Assembly (NCBI GenBank): GCA_002454975.1
Contig: DKJZ01000041.1
Location: forward strand, 26,078-90,077
Length of the DNA stretch: 64,000 nucleotides
Reading direction: 5' to 3'
Origin: Hylemonella sp. UBA6679
GTDB lineage: Bacteria > Pseudomonadota > Gammaproteobacteria > Burkholderiales > Burkholderiaceae_C
Shown here: piece by piece, positions 35,914 to 44,788 of the stretch
Layout of the letters: every line of letters begins with the position of its first letter
How positions within the stretch are numbered: the first letter of the stretch is position 1
The notes under the pieces: model-generated
Told to the model about the DNA's origin: nothing
Seen by the model: only the letters and a program-made list of their open reading frames with translations
The model's database searches: none
Translations under genes and position numbers: made by a program

Positions 35914-36675
35914 TCAGTCTTCGTCCAGCGCCGGAGGTTCGTCGACAGGGGCGTCTGACATTTTGGGCGCGGTGGCTGGCAGGGCGTTGGCGCCATTCGC
36001 GCCATCCGCTGACGCAGCTGGGTGCGTCCAGTCCCACAAAAGGGTGGCCACCTCCTCAATGCCCATGCGTTTGGTGGCCGAGAACAGCCGCACCTCGCCG
36101 CCGCCCGCGTTGAGCTTCATGATGGACAAAGCCTTGGCCGCTTCGCTGCGGGTGAGTTTGTCGGCCTTGGTGAGCACCACCAAAAACTTCAGGCCTTCCT
36201 CCACCCGGGGGCGAATGACCTCGAGCAGCACCTCGTCAAGCTCGGTCAGGCCATGGCGCGGGTCGCACATCAGCACAATGGCTTTGAGGTTTTCGCGGGT
36301 CACCAAATAGTTGGCCATCACCTGTTGCCAGCGGATCTTGTCTTGCTTGGGCACAGCCGCGTAGCCGTAGCCTGGCAGGTCGGTGAGCACCGCGTCCATC
36401 ACGCCTTGCTTGCCCAAAGAAAACAAGTTGATGTGCTGGGTGCGCCCGGGCTTTTTGGAGGCAAAGGCCAGCTGTTTTTGCTGCGTCAAGGTGTTGATGC
36501 AGGTGGACTTGCCGGCGTTGGACCGGCCCACAAACGCGATTTCTGGCACGTCCAGGGCGGGCAAAAAGTGCAGCTGCGGCGCGGTGGTTAAAAACTTGGC
36601 GGTGTGCAACCAACCCAGGGCAATGTTGGCCGCAGATTTTATGGGTGCGGCAGAGGGGCGGGGGGCTTGGGTCAT
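35914..36675 (-). CDS. engB: Ribosome biogenesis GTPase EngB/YihA/YsxC
   Basis: A TrmE-Era-EngA-EngB-type GTPase, 253 residues from ATG 36675 (a GTG at 36687 is possible). G1 is FVGRSNAGKST, G3 DLPGYGYA and G4 VVLTKADKLT. It acts in large-subunit ribosome assembly. The C-terminal tail of about 45 residues, Ala/Asp/Glu/Pro-rich (ending DEPPALDED), extends beyond the core. Divergent from the cytochrome c4 gene. Confidence 0.93.
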   Translation of the reverse strand: MTQAPRPSAAPIKSAANIALGWLHTAKFLTTAPQLHFLPALDVPEIAFVGRSNAGKSTCINTLTQQKQLAFASKKPGRTQHINLFSLGKQGVMDAVLTDLPGYGYAAVPKQDKIRWQQVMANYLVTRENLKAIVLMCDPRHGLTELDEVLLEVIRPRVEEGLKFLVVLTKADKLTRSEAAKALSIMKLNAGGGEVRLFSATKRMGIEEVATLLWDWTHPAASADGANGANALPATAPKMSDAPVDEPPALDED

Positions 36676-36753
36676 GGGGTGGGGCACATATTTGCCGCGG
36701 GGGGCAGGATCAGCATTGTAGAATCTACGGAGTTTTTGCTATCCAATCACATC

Positions 36754-37380
36754 ATGAAGCTTTTTGCTCACCTGTTGATGGCCGCCGTTTTGGCTGCCCC
36801 TGTCGTTTCTTTTGCCAAAGAGGCAGCGCCCAAAGTGGCCAAGCCCGATTTGGTGGCTGGCGAAGCCAAATTCACCGCCATGTGCGCTTCTTGCCACGGC
36901 GCCGACGGCAACTCCAGCACCCCGGTCAACCCCAAGCTGGCTGCCCAGCACCCTGAGTACCTGGTCAAGCAGCTGCAAGAGTTCAAATCTGGCAAGCGCG
37001 CCAACGCCATCATGTCGGGTTTTGCCGCCACTTTGAGCGACGACGACATGCGCAACATCGCCTACTGGGCCGCTGCGCAAAAAGCCAAGCCTGGTTTTGC
37101 CAAAGACAAAGAGTTGGTGGCCTTGGGTGAGCGCATTTACCGCGGTGGCATTGCCGACCGCCAGGTGGCCGCTTGCGCCGGTTGCCACAGCCCCAACGGT
37201 GCTGGCATTCCTTCGCAGTATCCCCGTTTGAGCGGCCAGCACGCCGACTACACCACCGCCCAGCTGACCTCTTTCCGTGACGGCGTGCGTAAAAACAGCC
37301 TGCAAATGAACCAAGTCGCTGCCAAGCTCAACGACCGCGAAATCAAGGCCGTGTCTGACTACATCGCTGGCCTGCGTTGA
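36754..37380 (+). CDS. Dihaem cytochrome c4
   Basis: A 208-residue exported protein with a signal peptide (MKLFAHLLMAAVLAAPVVSFA) and two class I cytochrome domains: haem 1 at MCASCHGADGNS and haem 2 at ACAGCHSPNG. Axial Met candidates lie in NAIMSGFA and NSLQMNQVA. Cytochrome c4 feeds electrons to terminal oxidases in the periplasm. It lies upstream of the cytochrome c maturation genes ccs1/ccsB and ends in a strong terminator. Confidence 0.93.
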   Translation: MKLFAHLLMAAVLAAPVVSFAKEAAPKVAKPDLVAGEAKFTAMCASCHGADGNSSTPVNPKLAAQHPEYLVKQLQEFKSGKRANAIMSGFAATLSDDDMRNIAYWAAAQKAKPGFAKDKELVALGERIYRGGIADRQVAACAGCHSPNGAGIPSQYPRLSGQHADYTTAQLTSFRDGVRKNSLQMNQVAAKLNDREIKAVSDYIAGLR

Positions 37381-37486
37381 TCGCGCGGCAGCGGTTGGGG
37401 TCTGGCTGGCCTTGTTATGAGGCTTTTCAAGGCCTGAATCGCGAAAAACAGCCCAACCCCAGCCAAGCCCCGCAAACACGGTGAAC

Positions 37487-37520
37487 AAGGCAGGTCTTTC
37501 TCCCAAGACCTGCCTTTTTT
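37487..37520 (+). terminator. Rho-independent terminator after cytochrome c4
   Basis: AAGGCAGGTCTT and AAGACCTGCCTT form a perfect 12-bp stem with a 6-nt loop, followed by T residues. It lies between cytochrome c4 and the ccs1 start and argues against using an ATG at 37522 for the latter. Confidence 0.9.
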
Positions 37521-37545
37521 CATGCCCGTGGGCACAATTCCCCCT

Positions 37546-39660
37546 ATGACGGCTTCTACCCCGGCCCTGAGCCCTTCCCCCCAGCGCGCGCAGCACCTGC
37601 GCGCCGCGGTGGAGTTGCTCGCGTCCATGCGCTTTTCGATCTCGCTGCTCACCATCATTTGCATTGCTTCGGTGATTGGCACGGTGCTCAAGCAGGGCGA
37701 GCCCATCAACAATTACATCAACCAGTTCGGGCCGTTTTGGGCCGAGGTGTTTGAGGCGCTGAGCCTCTACAAGGTCTACAGCGCCTGGTGGTTTTTGCTG
37801 ATTTTGGCCTTCTTGGTGGTCAGCACGTCTTTGTGTGTGGCTCGCAACACGCCAAAAATCCTGCAAGACCTCAAGGTTTACAAAGAAAACATCCGCGAGC
37901 AAAGCCTGCAAGCCTTTGGCCACAAGGCGCAGGCCCAGCTGAGTGAAACGCCGCAAGCCGCAGCCCAGCGCATTGGCGGCTTGCTCGCAGGTGGGGGCTG
38001 GAAGGTCAAGCTGCAGCAGCGCGACACCCCCCAAGGCCAAGGCTGGATGGTGGCTGCCAAAGCCGGTGCGGCCAACAAGCTGGGCTACATTGCCGCGCAC
38101 AGCGCCATTGTGCTGGTGTGTGTGGGCGGTTTGCTTGATGGCGACCTGATGGTGCGCGCGCAAATGTGGCTCGGTGGCAAAACGCTTTACAGCGGCGCTG
38201 GGCTCATCGGCGAGGTGCCTGCACAGCACCGCCTGGGCGCGGGCAACCCGACGTTCCGTGGCAACCTGATGGTGGGCGAGGGCATGATGTCCAACACTGC
38301 CATCCTCAACCAGCCTGGCGGCGTGCTGCTGCAAGATTTGCCCTTTGGCATTGAGCTGAAAAAATTTGTGGTGGAGCACTATTCCACGGGCATGCCCAAG
38401 CTGTTTGCCAGTGAGATCGTCATCCACGACCGCGAAACTGGCGAGCAAATTCCCGCGCGCGTGGAGGTCAACCACCCGGCGAGCTACAAGGGCATTGAGA
38501 TTTACCAATCCAGCTTTGACGACGGCGGCTCCAACGTCAAGCTGCGCGCCCTGCCCATCTCCAGCAAAGCCAAGTCTTTTGAGGTGGACGGCGTGATCGG
38601 TGGCACCACCGAGTTGTCCAACGGCAAAGAAAAACTCACCCTGGAGTACACCGGCCTGCGCCTGATGAATGTGGAGAACTTCTCTGGCAGTGGCTCGGGT
38701 CTGGACCCACGCAAAGTGGACTTGCGTGCCTCGATCGACGCGCGCATGGGTGCGGCCAACAAGCCCGGCGGCAACAAAGACCAACGCAATGTGGGCCCGA
38801 GCATCACCTACAAGCTGCGCGACGCCGCTGGCCAAGCCCGCGAGTACCACAACTACATGCAGCCCATCGACTTGGGCGACGGTGCGCCGGTGTTCTTGAT
38901 GGGTCTGCGCGACACCCCGGCCGAGCCCTACCGCTATTTGCGCATTCCTGCCGATGGGCAAGGCAGCAAAGACGATTTCTTCCGCCTCAAAACCAGTTTG
39001 GGCGACGCTGCTGCGCGCGACCGTGCCGTGGCCAGCTATGTGAAAAAAGCCGTGCCGTCTGACCGCGCCGACTTGGCGGCCCAGCTCAAAATTTCTGCCT
39101 CGCGCGCCGTGGGTTTGTTTGCCGGTGTTGGCCCCGATGGCCAGCTGCTGCCTGCCAGTGGCCTGCAAGCCGTGGCCGACTTCATGCAAAGCAATGTGCC
39201 CGAGGCCGAGCGCGACCGCGCCAGCGAGGTGCTGTTGCGCATCCTCAATGGCGTGCTGTTTGAGCTCATGCAGGCCGCCCGTGTGCAGGCCCAATTGCCG
39301 CCTTTGCAGCCCGATGCGGTCACGCAAAGCTTCATGACCCAGTCGGTCATTGCCCTGAGCGACATGGACGCTTACCCCGCCCCGGTGGCGTTTGAGCTGG
39401 TGGACTTCAAGCAGGTGCAAGCCAGCGTGTTCCAGGTGGCCCGCGCGCCTGGTAAAAACGTGGTGTATCTGGGCTGCGCCTTGTTGATTCTGGGTATTTT
39501 CGCCATGCTGTACGTGCGTGAACGCCGCCTGTGGGTGTGGCTGGCGCCCGCGCAGGGCGACGCTGCCACGCAAGCCACCATGGCTTTGTCGACCAACCGC
39601 AAAACCATGGACGGCGACCGCGAATTTGAGCAGCTCAAACACAAACTGATCCAGGCTTAG
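37546..39660 (+). CDS. Cytochrome c biogenesis protein ResB/Ccs1
   Basis: A 704-residue membrane protein of system II cytochrome c maturation. TMs are near residues 30-50 (SISLLTIICIASVIGTVLKQ), 80-105, 165-185 and close to the C-terminus (VVYLGCALLILGIFAMLYV), with a large periplasmic domain between the last two. With CcsB it moves haem out and ligates it to apocytochromes. The 10-nt gap to ccsB indicates an operon. ATG 37546 is preferred over 37522, which abuts the terminator. Confidence 0.93.
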   Translation: MTASTPALSPSPQRAQHLRAAVELLASMRFSISLLTIICIASVIGTVLKQGEPINNYINQFGPFWAEVFEALSLYKVYSAWWFLLILAFLVVSTSLCVARNTPKILQDLKVYKENIREQSLQAFGHKAQAQLSETPQAAAQRIGGLLAGGGWKVKLQQRDTPQGQGWMVAAKAGAANKLGYIAAHSAIVLVCVGGLLDGDLMVRAQMWLGGKTLYSGAGLIGEVPAQHRLGAGNPTFRGNLMVGEGMMSNTAILNQPGGVLLQDLPFGIELKKFVVEHYSTGMPKLFASEIVIHDRETGEQIPARVEVNHPASYKGIEIYQSSFDDGGSNVKLRALPISSKAKSFEVDGVIGGTTELSNGKEKLTLEYTGLRLMNVENFSGSGSGLDPRKVDLRASIDARMGAANKPGGNKDQRNVGPSITYKLRDAAGQAREYHNYMQPIDLGDGAPVFLMGLRDTPAEPYRYLRIPADGQGSKDDFFRLKTSLGDAAARDRAVASYVKKAVPSDRADLAAQLKISASRAVGLFAGVGPDGQLLPASGLQAVADFMQSNVPEAERDRASEVLLRILNGVLFELMQAARVQAQLPPLQPDAVTQSFMTQSVIALSDMDAYPAPVAFELVDFKQVQASVFQVARAPGKNVVYLGCALLILGIFAMLYVRERRLWVWLAPAQGDAATQATMALSTNRKTMDGDREFEQLKHKLIQA

Positions 39661-39670
39661 GAGTTAACGG

Positions 39671-40990
39671 ATGAACACCACCACCCTGACCTTGAATGAG
39701 AGCTACTTTGCCAAGCGCAACCTGCTCGACTGGTTGTTTGCTGCCTTGGTCACGCTCGGCGCGTTGTTTGCGTTCTCGCGTTACAGCGGCAACATGGACG
39801 GCTACGAGCAGGCCATCCTGTTGGGCACCGTCCCCGCAGCCATTGCCCTGGGTTGGTTTTGGCGCCCGCTGCGCACCTTGATGGTGGTGGTGGCGGCTTT
39901 GTCGCTGCTGGGCATCAACCTCTACCAAGGCGACTTGGCACAGGCTGAGAAAGTGTTTTTGCTCAAGTATTTCCTCTCCAGCCAATCGGCGATTTTGTGG
40001 ATGAGCATGGTGTTTTTCATGAGCACCGTGTTTTACTGGATTGGCCTGCTCGCGCGCGGCAGCCAAGGCCCAGCCATGAGCCTGATTGGCTCGCGCCTGA
40101 CCTGGGTGGCCGTGGGCATGGCCCTGGTGGGCACGATGGTGCGCTGGTTTGAGAGCTACCTGATTGGCGCCGATGTGGGCCACATCCCGGTGAGCAATTT
40201 GTACGAGGTCTTCGTGCTGTTTTGCTGGCTCACCGCGCTGTTCTACCTCTACTTTGAAGCCACTTACAACACCCGTGCCATGGGCGCGTTTGTGATGTTG
40301 GTGGTCAGCGCGGCCGTGGGCTTTTTGCTGTGGTACACGGTGGTGCGCGAAGCCCATGAAATCCAACCCCTGGTGCCGGCGCTGCAAAGCTGGTGGATGA
40401 AGCTGCACGTGCCGGCCAACTTCATTGGCTATGGCACCTTTGCGCTCTCGGCCATGGTGGCCTTTGCCTACCTCATCAAAAGCCAGGTGGGCGAGAAGCG
40501 TTGGTACAAACTCACGCCCCTGTGGCTGCTGGGCCTGTTGGTGGCGTTTGTGCCCATGGCGTTTCGTCGCAGCACGGCCGAGGCCGGTGGCAGCTACTGG
40601 TTCATTTACTTTGTGGTGGCTGGCCTGATTGTGGCGGGCATTTTGTGGGGCCGTGAGCGCATTGCCGCCAACCTGCCCAGCCTTGAAGTGCTCGACGACG
40701 TGATGTACAAGTCCATCGCCGTGGGCTTTGCGTTTTTCACCATCGCCACCGTGCTGGGCGCTTTGTGGGCCGCCGAGGCCTGGGGCGGCTACTGGAGCTG
40801 GGACCCCAAAGAAACCTGGGCGCTGATTGTCTGGCTGAACTACGCTGCCTGGCTGCACATGCGCCTCATGAAGGGCCTGCGCGGCACCGTGGCCTCGTGG
40901 TGGGCCCTGGCTGGCCTGGGCGTGACCACCTTCGCCTTCATTGGCGTGAACATGTTCTTGAGCGGCCTGCACAGCTACGGCACGCTTTGA
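39671..40990 (+). CDS. ccsB: Cytochrome c biogenesis protein CcsB (CcsA/ResC type)
   Basis: A 439-residue polytopic protein. The haem-handling WWD motif is present (AWGGYWSWDPKETWALI), with conserved histidines in VVREAHEIQPL and SGLHSYGTL. It is the haem-handling partner of Ccs1. SD AGGAG (39660-39664) upstream. The cytochrome c4 just before it is a natural client. Confidence 0.94.
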   Translation: MNTTTLTLNESYFAKRNLLDWLFAALVTLGALFAFSRYSGNMDGYEQAILLGTVPAAIALGWFWRPLRTLMVVVAALSLLGINLYQGDLAQAEKVFLLKYFLSSQSAILWMSMVFFMSTVFYWIGLLARGSQGPAMSLIGSRLTWVAVGMALVGTMVRWFESYLIGADVGHIPVSNLYEVFVLFCWLTALFYLYFEATYNTRAMGAFVMLVVSAAVGFLLWYTVVREAHEIQPLVPALQSWWMKLHVPANFIGYGTFALSAMVAFAYLIKSQVGEKRWYKLTPLWLLGLLVAFVPMAFRRSTAEAGGSYWFIYFVVAGLIVAGILWGRERIAANLPSLEVLDDVMYKSIAVGFAFFTIATVLGALWAAEAWGGYWSWDPKETWALIVWLNYAAWLHMRLMKGLRGTVASWWALAGLGVTTFAFIGVNMFLSGLHSYGTL

Positions 40991-41118
40991 TTTTTATCGT
41001 TTAAGCCTGCCTTGCCCCACTGCCATGTGGGGCTACTGCATCTTGGGCGCGCCAGGGTGCGTAGTTGAGCTACAAACGAAGCACAGGCATTTGCCTGGAG
41101 CCGTCAGAGGGCATGCCC

Positions 41119-42138
41119 ATGTTGATCAAAACCCAGCGCAGTGGTTTTAACCACCCCATCGCCAGTGAAATTACCTCGCAGCAGGTCTACCAGGAGCGGC
41201 GCACCCTCATGCGCCTGATGGCCGGGGGCGTGGCCGGAGCGGCTTTGGCCTCGTGGGCTGGGCGCGATGCGCTGGCACAAAGCGCGCCTGCTGCACTTGG
41301 CGCACCCGGGCGGCCCGGCAAACTCGCGGCCTTGCCGGGTGCAAAAAGCAGCGTGGCTGGCGCCATGGCCATGGACAAGCTCACCCCTTACCAAGACGCC
41401 AGCACCTACAACAACTACTACGAGTTCGGCACCGACAAGGCCGACCCCGCGCGCAACGCCCACACCCTCAAAACCAAACCCTGGACGGTTGAGGTCGAAG
41501 GCTTGGTGAAAAAGCCCGGCAAGTTTGGCATTGAAGACCTGCTCAAACTCAGCGCCCAAGAAGAACGCATCTACCGCCTGCGCTGCGTGGAGGGCTGGTC
41601 CATGGTGATCCCCTGGGTGGGCTACTCGCTGGCCGAACTCATCAAAAAAGTCGAGCCCCTGGGCAGCGCCAAGTTTGTGGAGTTCATCACCCTGGACGAC
41701 CCCAAGACCATGCCCTTTGTGGGCTCAGCCGTGCTCGACTGGCCCTACCTCGAAGGCCTGCGCCTGGACGAGGCCATGCACCCGCTGACCCTTTTGAGTT
41801 TTGGCATGTACGGTGAGGTCTTGCCCAACCAAAACGGCGCGCCGGTGCGCCTGGTGGTGCCTTGGAAATACGGCTTCAAGTCGGGCAAGAGCATTGTGAA
41901 AATTCGCTTCACCGACAAGCAGCCCATCACCGCCTGGAACCGGGCGATTCCGCAGGAATACGGCTTTTACTCCAACGTGAACCCCGAGGTCAGTCACCCC
42001 CGCTGGAGCCAGGCCACCGAGCGGCGCATCGGTGAAGACGGCTTGTTTGCCAAGAAGCGCAAAACCCTCATGCTCAACGGCTACGAGGCGCAGGTGGGGC
42101 AGCTTTACGCGGGCATGGACCTGAAAAAATTCTTCTGA
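41119..42138 (+). CDS. msrP: Protein-methionine-sulfoxide reductase catalytic subunit MsrP
   Basis: A 339-residue periplasmic molybdopterin enzyme. A Tat signal ([18 protein letters not shown]) is followed by the sulfite-oxidase fold with the Mo-ligating Cys in [17 protein letters not shown]. It repairs oxidised methionines in envelope proteins using electrons from MsrQ. AGAGGG at 41105-41110 is 8 nt from ATG 41119 and only 2 nt from ATG 41113, so 41119 is chosen. Confidence 0.94.
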   Translation: MLIKTQRSGFNHPIASEITSQQVYQERRTLMRLMAGGVAGAALASWAGRDALAQSAPAALGAPGRPGKLAALPGAKSSVAGAMAMDKLTPYQDASTYNNYYEFGTDKADPARNAHTLKTKPWTVEVEGLVKKPGKFGIEDLLKLSAQEERIYRLRCVEGWSMVIPWVGYSLAELIKKVEPLGSAKFVEFITLDDPKTMPFVGSAVLDWPYLEGLRLDEAMHPLTLLSFGMYGEVLPNQNGAPVRLVVPWKYGFKSGKSIVKIRFTDKQPITAWNRAIPQEYGFYSNVNPEVSHPRWSQATERRIGEDGLFAKKRKTLMLNGYEAQVGQLYAGMDLKKFF

Positions 42139-42758
42139 TGCTCGCCTGGCGCGGCTGCTTGCTCAAGCCTTGGGCCAAGCCTTTGGTGGCGGCTTTTGTG
42201 TTGTCGCCCTTGGCCTTTTTGCTCTACGCCGCCTTGTTTGACGAGCGCTTGTTGGGTGCCAACCCGGCGGAGGCTTTGATACGCGACACCGGCGAGCTGG
42301 CCCTGCGTTACCTGTGTGTGACCCTGGCGATCACACCCTTGCGTGTGCTCACCCACACACCACAGCTGGCGCGCTTTCGCCGCATGATGGGCTTGGTGAC
42401 CTACACCTACGCAGTGTGCCATGTGCTGGCCTACAGCTGGCTGGACATGGGCTTTGAACTGAACGACATCATCGACGACATACCCAAGCGGCCGTTCATC
42501 TTGGTGGGCTTCTTGGCCTTTGTGTTGCTCACACCTTTGGCGCTGACCTCGTTCAACGCGGCCATCAAAGCGCTGGGTGCTCAACGATGGCAGCTGCTGC
42601 ACAAGTGCGTGTACGCCATTGCCGGTTTGGCCGTGTTGCATTTTTTTTGGATGCGCGCGGGCAAACAAAACTTCGCCGAGGTGTCGGTGTACGCCGCGAT
42701 TCTGGCGGTGTTGTTGGGCTGGCGTTTGTGGCAATGGATACGTCAAAAACGCCTTTAG
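42138..42758 (+). CDS. msrQ: MsrQ haem-containing membrane subunit
   Basis: A 206-residue b-type haem membrane protein (ferric-reductase-like fold) with about six helices and likely haem histidines in AVCHVLAYSW and LAVLHFFWM. It passes electrons from the quinone pool to MsrP. The start codon shares one base with the msrP stop (TGATG). Confidence 0.94.
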   Translation: MLAWRGCLLKPWAKPLVAAFVLSPLAFLLYAALFDERLLGANPAEALIRDTGELALRYLCVTLAITPLRVLTHTPQLARFRRMMGLVTYTYAVCHVLAYSWLDMGFELNDIIDDIPKRPFILVGFLAFVLLTPLALTSFNAAIKALGAQRWQLLHKCVYAIAGLAVLHFFWMRAGKQNFAEVSVYAAILAVLLGWRLWQWIRQKRL

Positions 42759-42778
42759 GCCACGTCCTGACTTGCTAA

Positions 42779-42801
42779 TTTGCTATCATTAAAATAGCAA
42801 A
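42779..42801. repeat. Dispersed GCTAT...ATAGC palindrome between msrQ and lysA
   Basis: TTTGCTAT-CATTAAA-ATAGCAAA, a perfect 8-bp stem between convergent genes. It may act as a terminator on both strands. Best copy of the dispersed family in this window. Confidence 0.65.
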
Positions 42802-42824
42802 ATCATTCAAAGCTCACACAAAGC

Positions 42825-44096
42825 TCAAACCAGTTGCTCGTTACGCAGCTGGTCGGCCACGGTGTCGCGCTGGCGAATCACATGCGCTTTGCCGCCACTC
42901 ACCAGCACCTCGGCCGCGCGGCCTCGGGTGTTGTAGTTGCTCGACATGCTCATGCAGTACGCGCCCGCAGACAAGACCGCTAGCAAATCGCCGCTGTGCA
43001 CATTGAGATCTCGGTCGCGGCCCAGCCAGTCGCCGCTTTCGCAAATGGGGCCCACCACGTCCATCACCTCACCTTTGCCGGCACGAGGTGACAGCGGCAC
43101 GATTTGGTGGAAGGCCTCGTACATGGCGGGGCGGGGCAGGTCGTTCATGGCCGCGTCCACAATGCAGAAGTTTTTTTGCTCGCCGGGCTTCAAGTACAGC
43201 ACCTCGGTCACGCACACACCGGCGTTGCCCACCAAAGAGCGGCCAGGTTCGATCATGAACTGGCGCTCGCCATAGCCACGCGCATCAAGCTTGGCCAAGA
43301 GTTTGGCCCACAAGGTATCAGCTGCCGGCGGCGTGTCGCCGTTGTAGTTGATGCCCAGGCCGCCACCGAAATCAATGTGGTGGATGGGCACACCCGCCGC
43401 CTCGATGGCTTGCACCAAATCGAGCACGCGGTCCATGGCGTCGAGGTAGGGGCCTTCGCTGGTGATTTGCGAGCCGATGTGGCAGTCAATGCCCACCACT
43501 TTGAGGCCTGGCAGTTGGGCGGCGCGTTGGTAGGTTTGCAGCGTGCGTTCATGCGCGATGCCAAATTTGTTGCCCTTGAGGCCCGTAGAAATGTAGGGGT
43601 GGGTTTGCGCGTCCACATTGGGGTTGACGCGGATGCTGATGGGCGCGCGCACGCCCAGGCCCAAAGCCACCTCGTTGAGCACGTCAATTTCCGCTTCGCT
43701 CTCCACGTTGAAGCAGCCTATGCCCACTTGCAAGGCGCGCTTCATCTCAGCGCGGCTTTTGCCCACGCCTGAAAAAATCACCTTGGCCGCATCGCCACCA
43801 GCAGCCAGCACGCGCTCGAGCTCACCGCCCGAGACGATGTCAAAACCGCAGCCCGCTTTGGCAAACACTTGCAGCACGCCCAGCGAGGAGTTGGCCTTCA
43901 TGGCGTAGCAAATTTGCGCTTTGCGCCCGGCAAAACCGCGCTGGTAAGCGGCCAGGGCATCCAGCATGCTTTGCTGGGAGTAGACAAACAAAGGCGTGCC
44001 GTGGGTACGCGCCAGGTCCGCCAGCGGCAGGCCTTCAACGCACAGGGCGTTGTCGACGTAAGCAATGTGCGGGTGGCCGGGGAGTTGAGCGGTCAT
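42825..44096 (-). CDS. lysA: Diaminopimelate decarboxylase
   Basis: A 423-residue PLP enzyme, the last step of lysine synthesis. The PLP lysine is in ICYAMKANSSLGVL; other motifs are CHIGSQIT, HIDFGGGLGINY, EPGRSLVGNAGV and the C-terminal GPICESGDWLGRD. It starts 7 nt downstream of the lptM stop, forming the usual lptM-lysA pair. Confidence 0.96.
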   Translation of the reverse strand: MTAQLPGHPHIAYVDNALCVEGLPLADLARTHGTPLFVYSQQSMLDALAAYQRGFAGRKAQICYAMKANSSLGVLQVFAKAGCGFDIVSGGELERVLAAGGDAAKVIFSGVGKSRAEMKRALQVGIGCFNVESEAEIDVLNEVALGLGVRAPISIRVNPNVDAQTHPYISTGLKGNKFGIAHERTLQTYQRAAQLPGLKVVGIDCHIGSQITSEGPYLDAMDRVLDLVQAIEAAGVPIHHIDFGGGLGINYNGDTPPAADTLWAKLLAKLDARGYGERQFMIEPGRSLVGNAGVCVTEVLYLKPGEQKNFCIVDAAMNDLPRPAMYEAFHQIVPLSPRAGKGEVMDVVGPICESGDWLGRDRDLNVHSGDLLAVLSAGAYCMSMSSNYNTRGRAAEVLVSGGKAHVIRQRDTVADQLRNEQLV

Positions 44097-44103
44097 GGTG
44101 AAT

Positions 44104-44415
44104 TTATTTGTGGTTGTCCGCAGCAGGGGCTGGGGAGGCGTTGGCGGTGTCGGGTTTGCGCCAGGGCTTGAGGGTTTCTGGCAGGGTGGCGCGATTGGCA
44201 GCGGCGGGGTCGGTGGGCAGGTACAGCGGCCCGGGTTGGCCGCAGCCCGCCAAGGTCAACCCCACCAAGGTCAAGCCCGCCCAAGCGGCCACCACCGCTG
44301 ATGGTCGGCACAAGCCCAAGCGGGCTGGCCAGGGGCGCAGAACCGAGGCGGCCTTGCGTCTGCGCAGTAATTGAGGCGCTCTTAGAATGCCTGAACGAAT
44401 CTTGAACATCCTCAA
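44104..44415 (-). CDS. lptM: LptM-like small lipoprotein (YifL family)
   Basis: A 103-residue protein with a hydrophobic segment and lipobox followed by the family signature ([16 protein letters not shown]). LptM helps oxidative maturation and assembly of the LptD/E LPS translocon in the outer membrane. The region before the lipobox is long (about 58 residues, Arg-rich), so the true start may be downstream of 44415. Typical neighbour of lysA and divergent from cyaY. Confidence 0.82.
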   Translation of the reverse strand: MRMFKIRSGILRAPQLLRRRKAASVLRPWPARLGLCRPSAVVAAWAGLTLVGLTLAGCGQPGPLYLPTDPAAANRATLPETLKPWRKPDTANASPAPAADNHK

Positions 44416-44421
44416 ATTGTA

Positions 44422-44751
44422 ATGACCGACCTAGAATTTCAGGCCCAGGCCGACGCCGTGCTCAAAGCGGTGGAGCGTTGCTGCGACACGCTCAACGACG
44501 ATGCCGACACCGACATCGACAACCAGCGCAGCGGCGGCATGATCACGCTGACCTTTCCCAACCGCAGCCAGATCATCATCAACCTGCAAAAACCCCTGCA
44601 CGAAATCTGGCTGGCCGCCAAATCAGGCGGCTACCACTACAAGTTTGATAGCAAACAATGGATGGACACCAAGGGCGGCGGCGAGTTTTTTGCCAACCTC
44701 TCAACATTTGCCAGCGAGCAGTCGGGCTTGTCGCTGCGCTTTGAGGTCTGA
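44422..44751 (+). CDS. cyaY: Frataxin-like iron donor CyaY
   Basis: A 109-residue frataxin. The acidic first helix ([23 protein letters not shown]), the beta-sheet core [17 protein letters not shown] and [18 protein letters not shown] are diagnostic. It binds iron and modulates Fe-S cluster assembly on IscU. Its start is 6 nt from the divergent lptM start. Confidence 0.95.
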   Translation: MTDLEFQAQADAVLKAVERCCDTLNDDADTDIDNQRSGGMITLTFPNRSQIIINLQKPLHEIWLAAKSGGYHYKFDSKQWMDTKGGGEFFANLSTFASEQSGLSLRFEV

Positions 44752-44752
44752 G

Positions 44753-44780
44753 CCTCACGTGAACTTCAAGTGAGGTTCAC
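44753..44780. terminator. Possible bidirectional terminator between cyaY and the PBP1A gene
   Basis: CCTCAC (44753-44758) pairs with GTGAGG (44770-44775), and GTGAAC (44759-44764) with GTTCAC (44775-44780); the two stems are mutually exclusive. No T-run follows, so terminator function is weakly supported. Confidence 0.35.
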
Positions 44781-44788
44781 GGCCTGCG

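Noticed and set aside
37522..37545. Upstream ATG for ccs1
   Set aside because: It is directly behind a strong terminator hairpin; ATG 37546 fits the family better.
36739..39642. 967-codon open frame on the minus strand
   Set aside because: It lies antisense to cytochrome c4 and ccs1, both with clear family motifs. Its translation is His/Gln/Gly/Val-rich, the usual mirror of GC-rich codon bias, with no domain.
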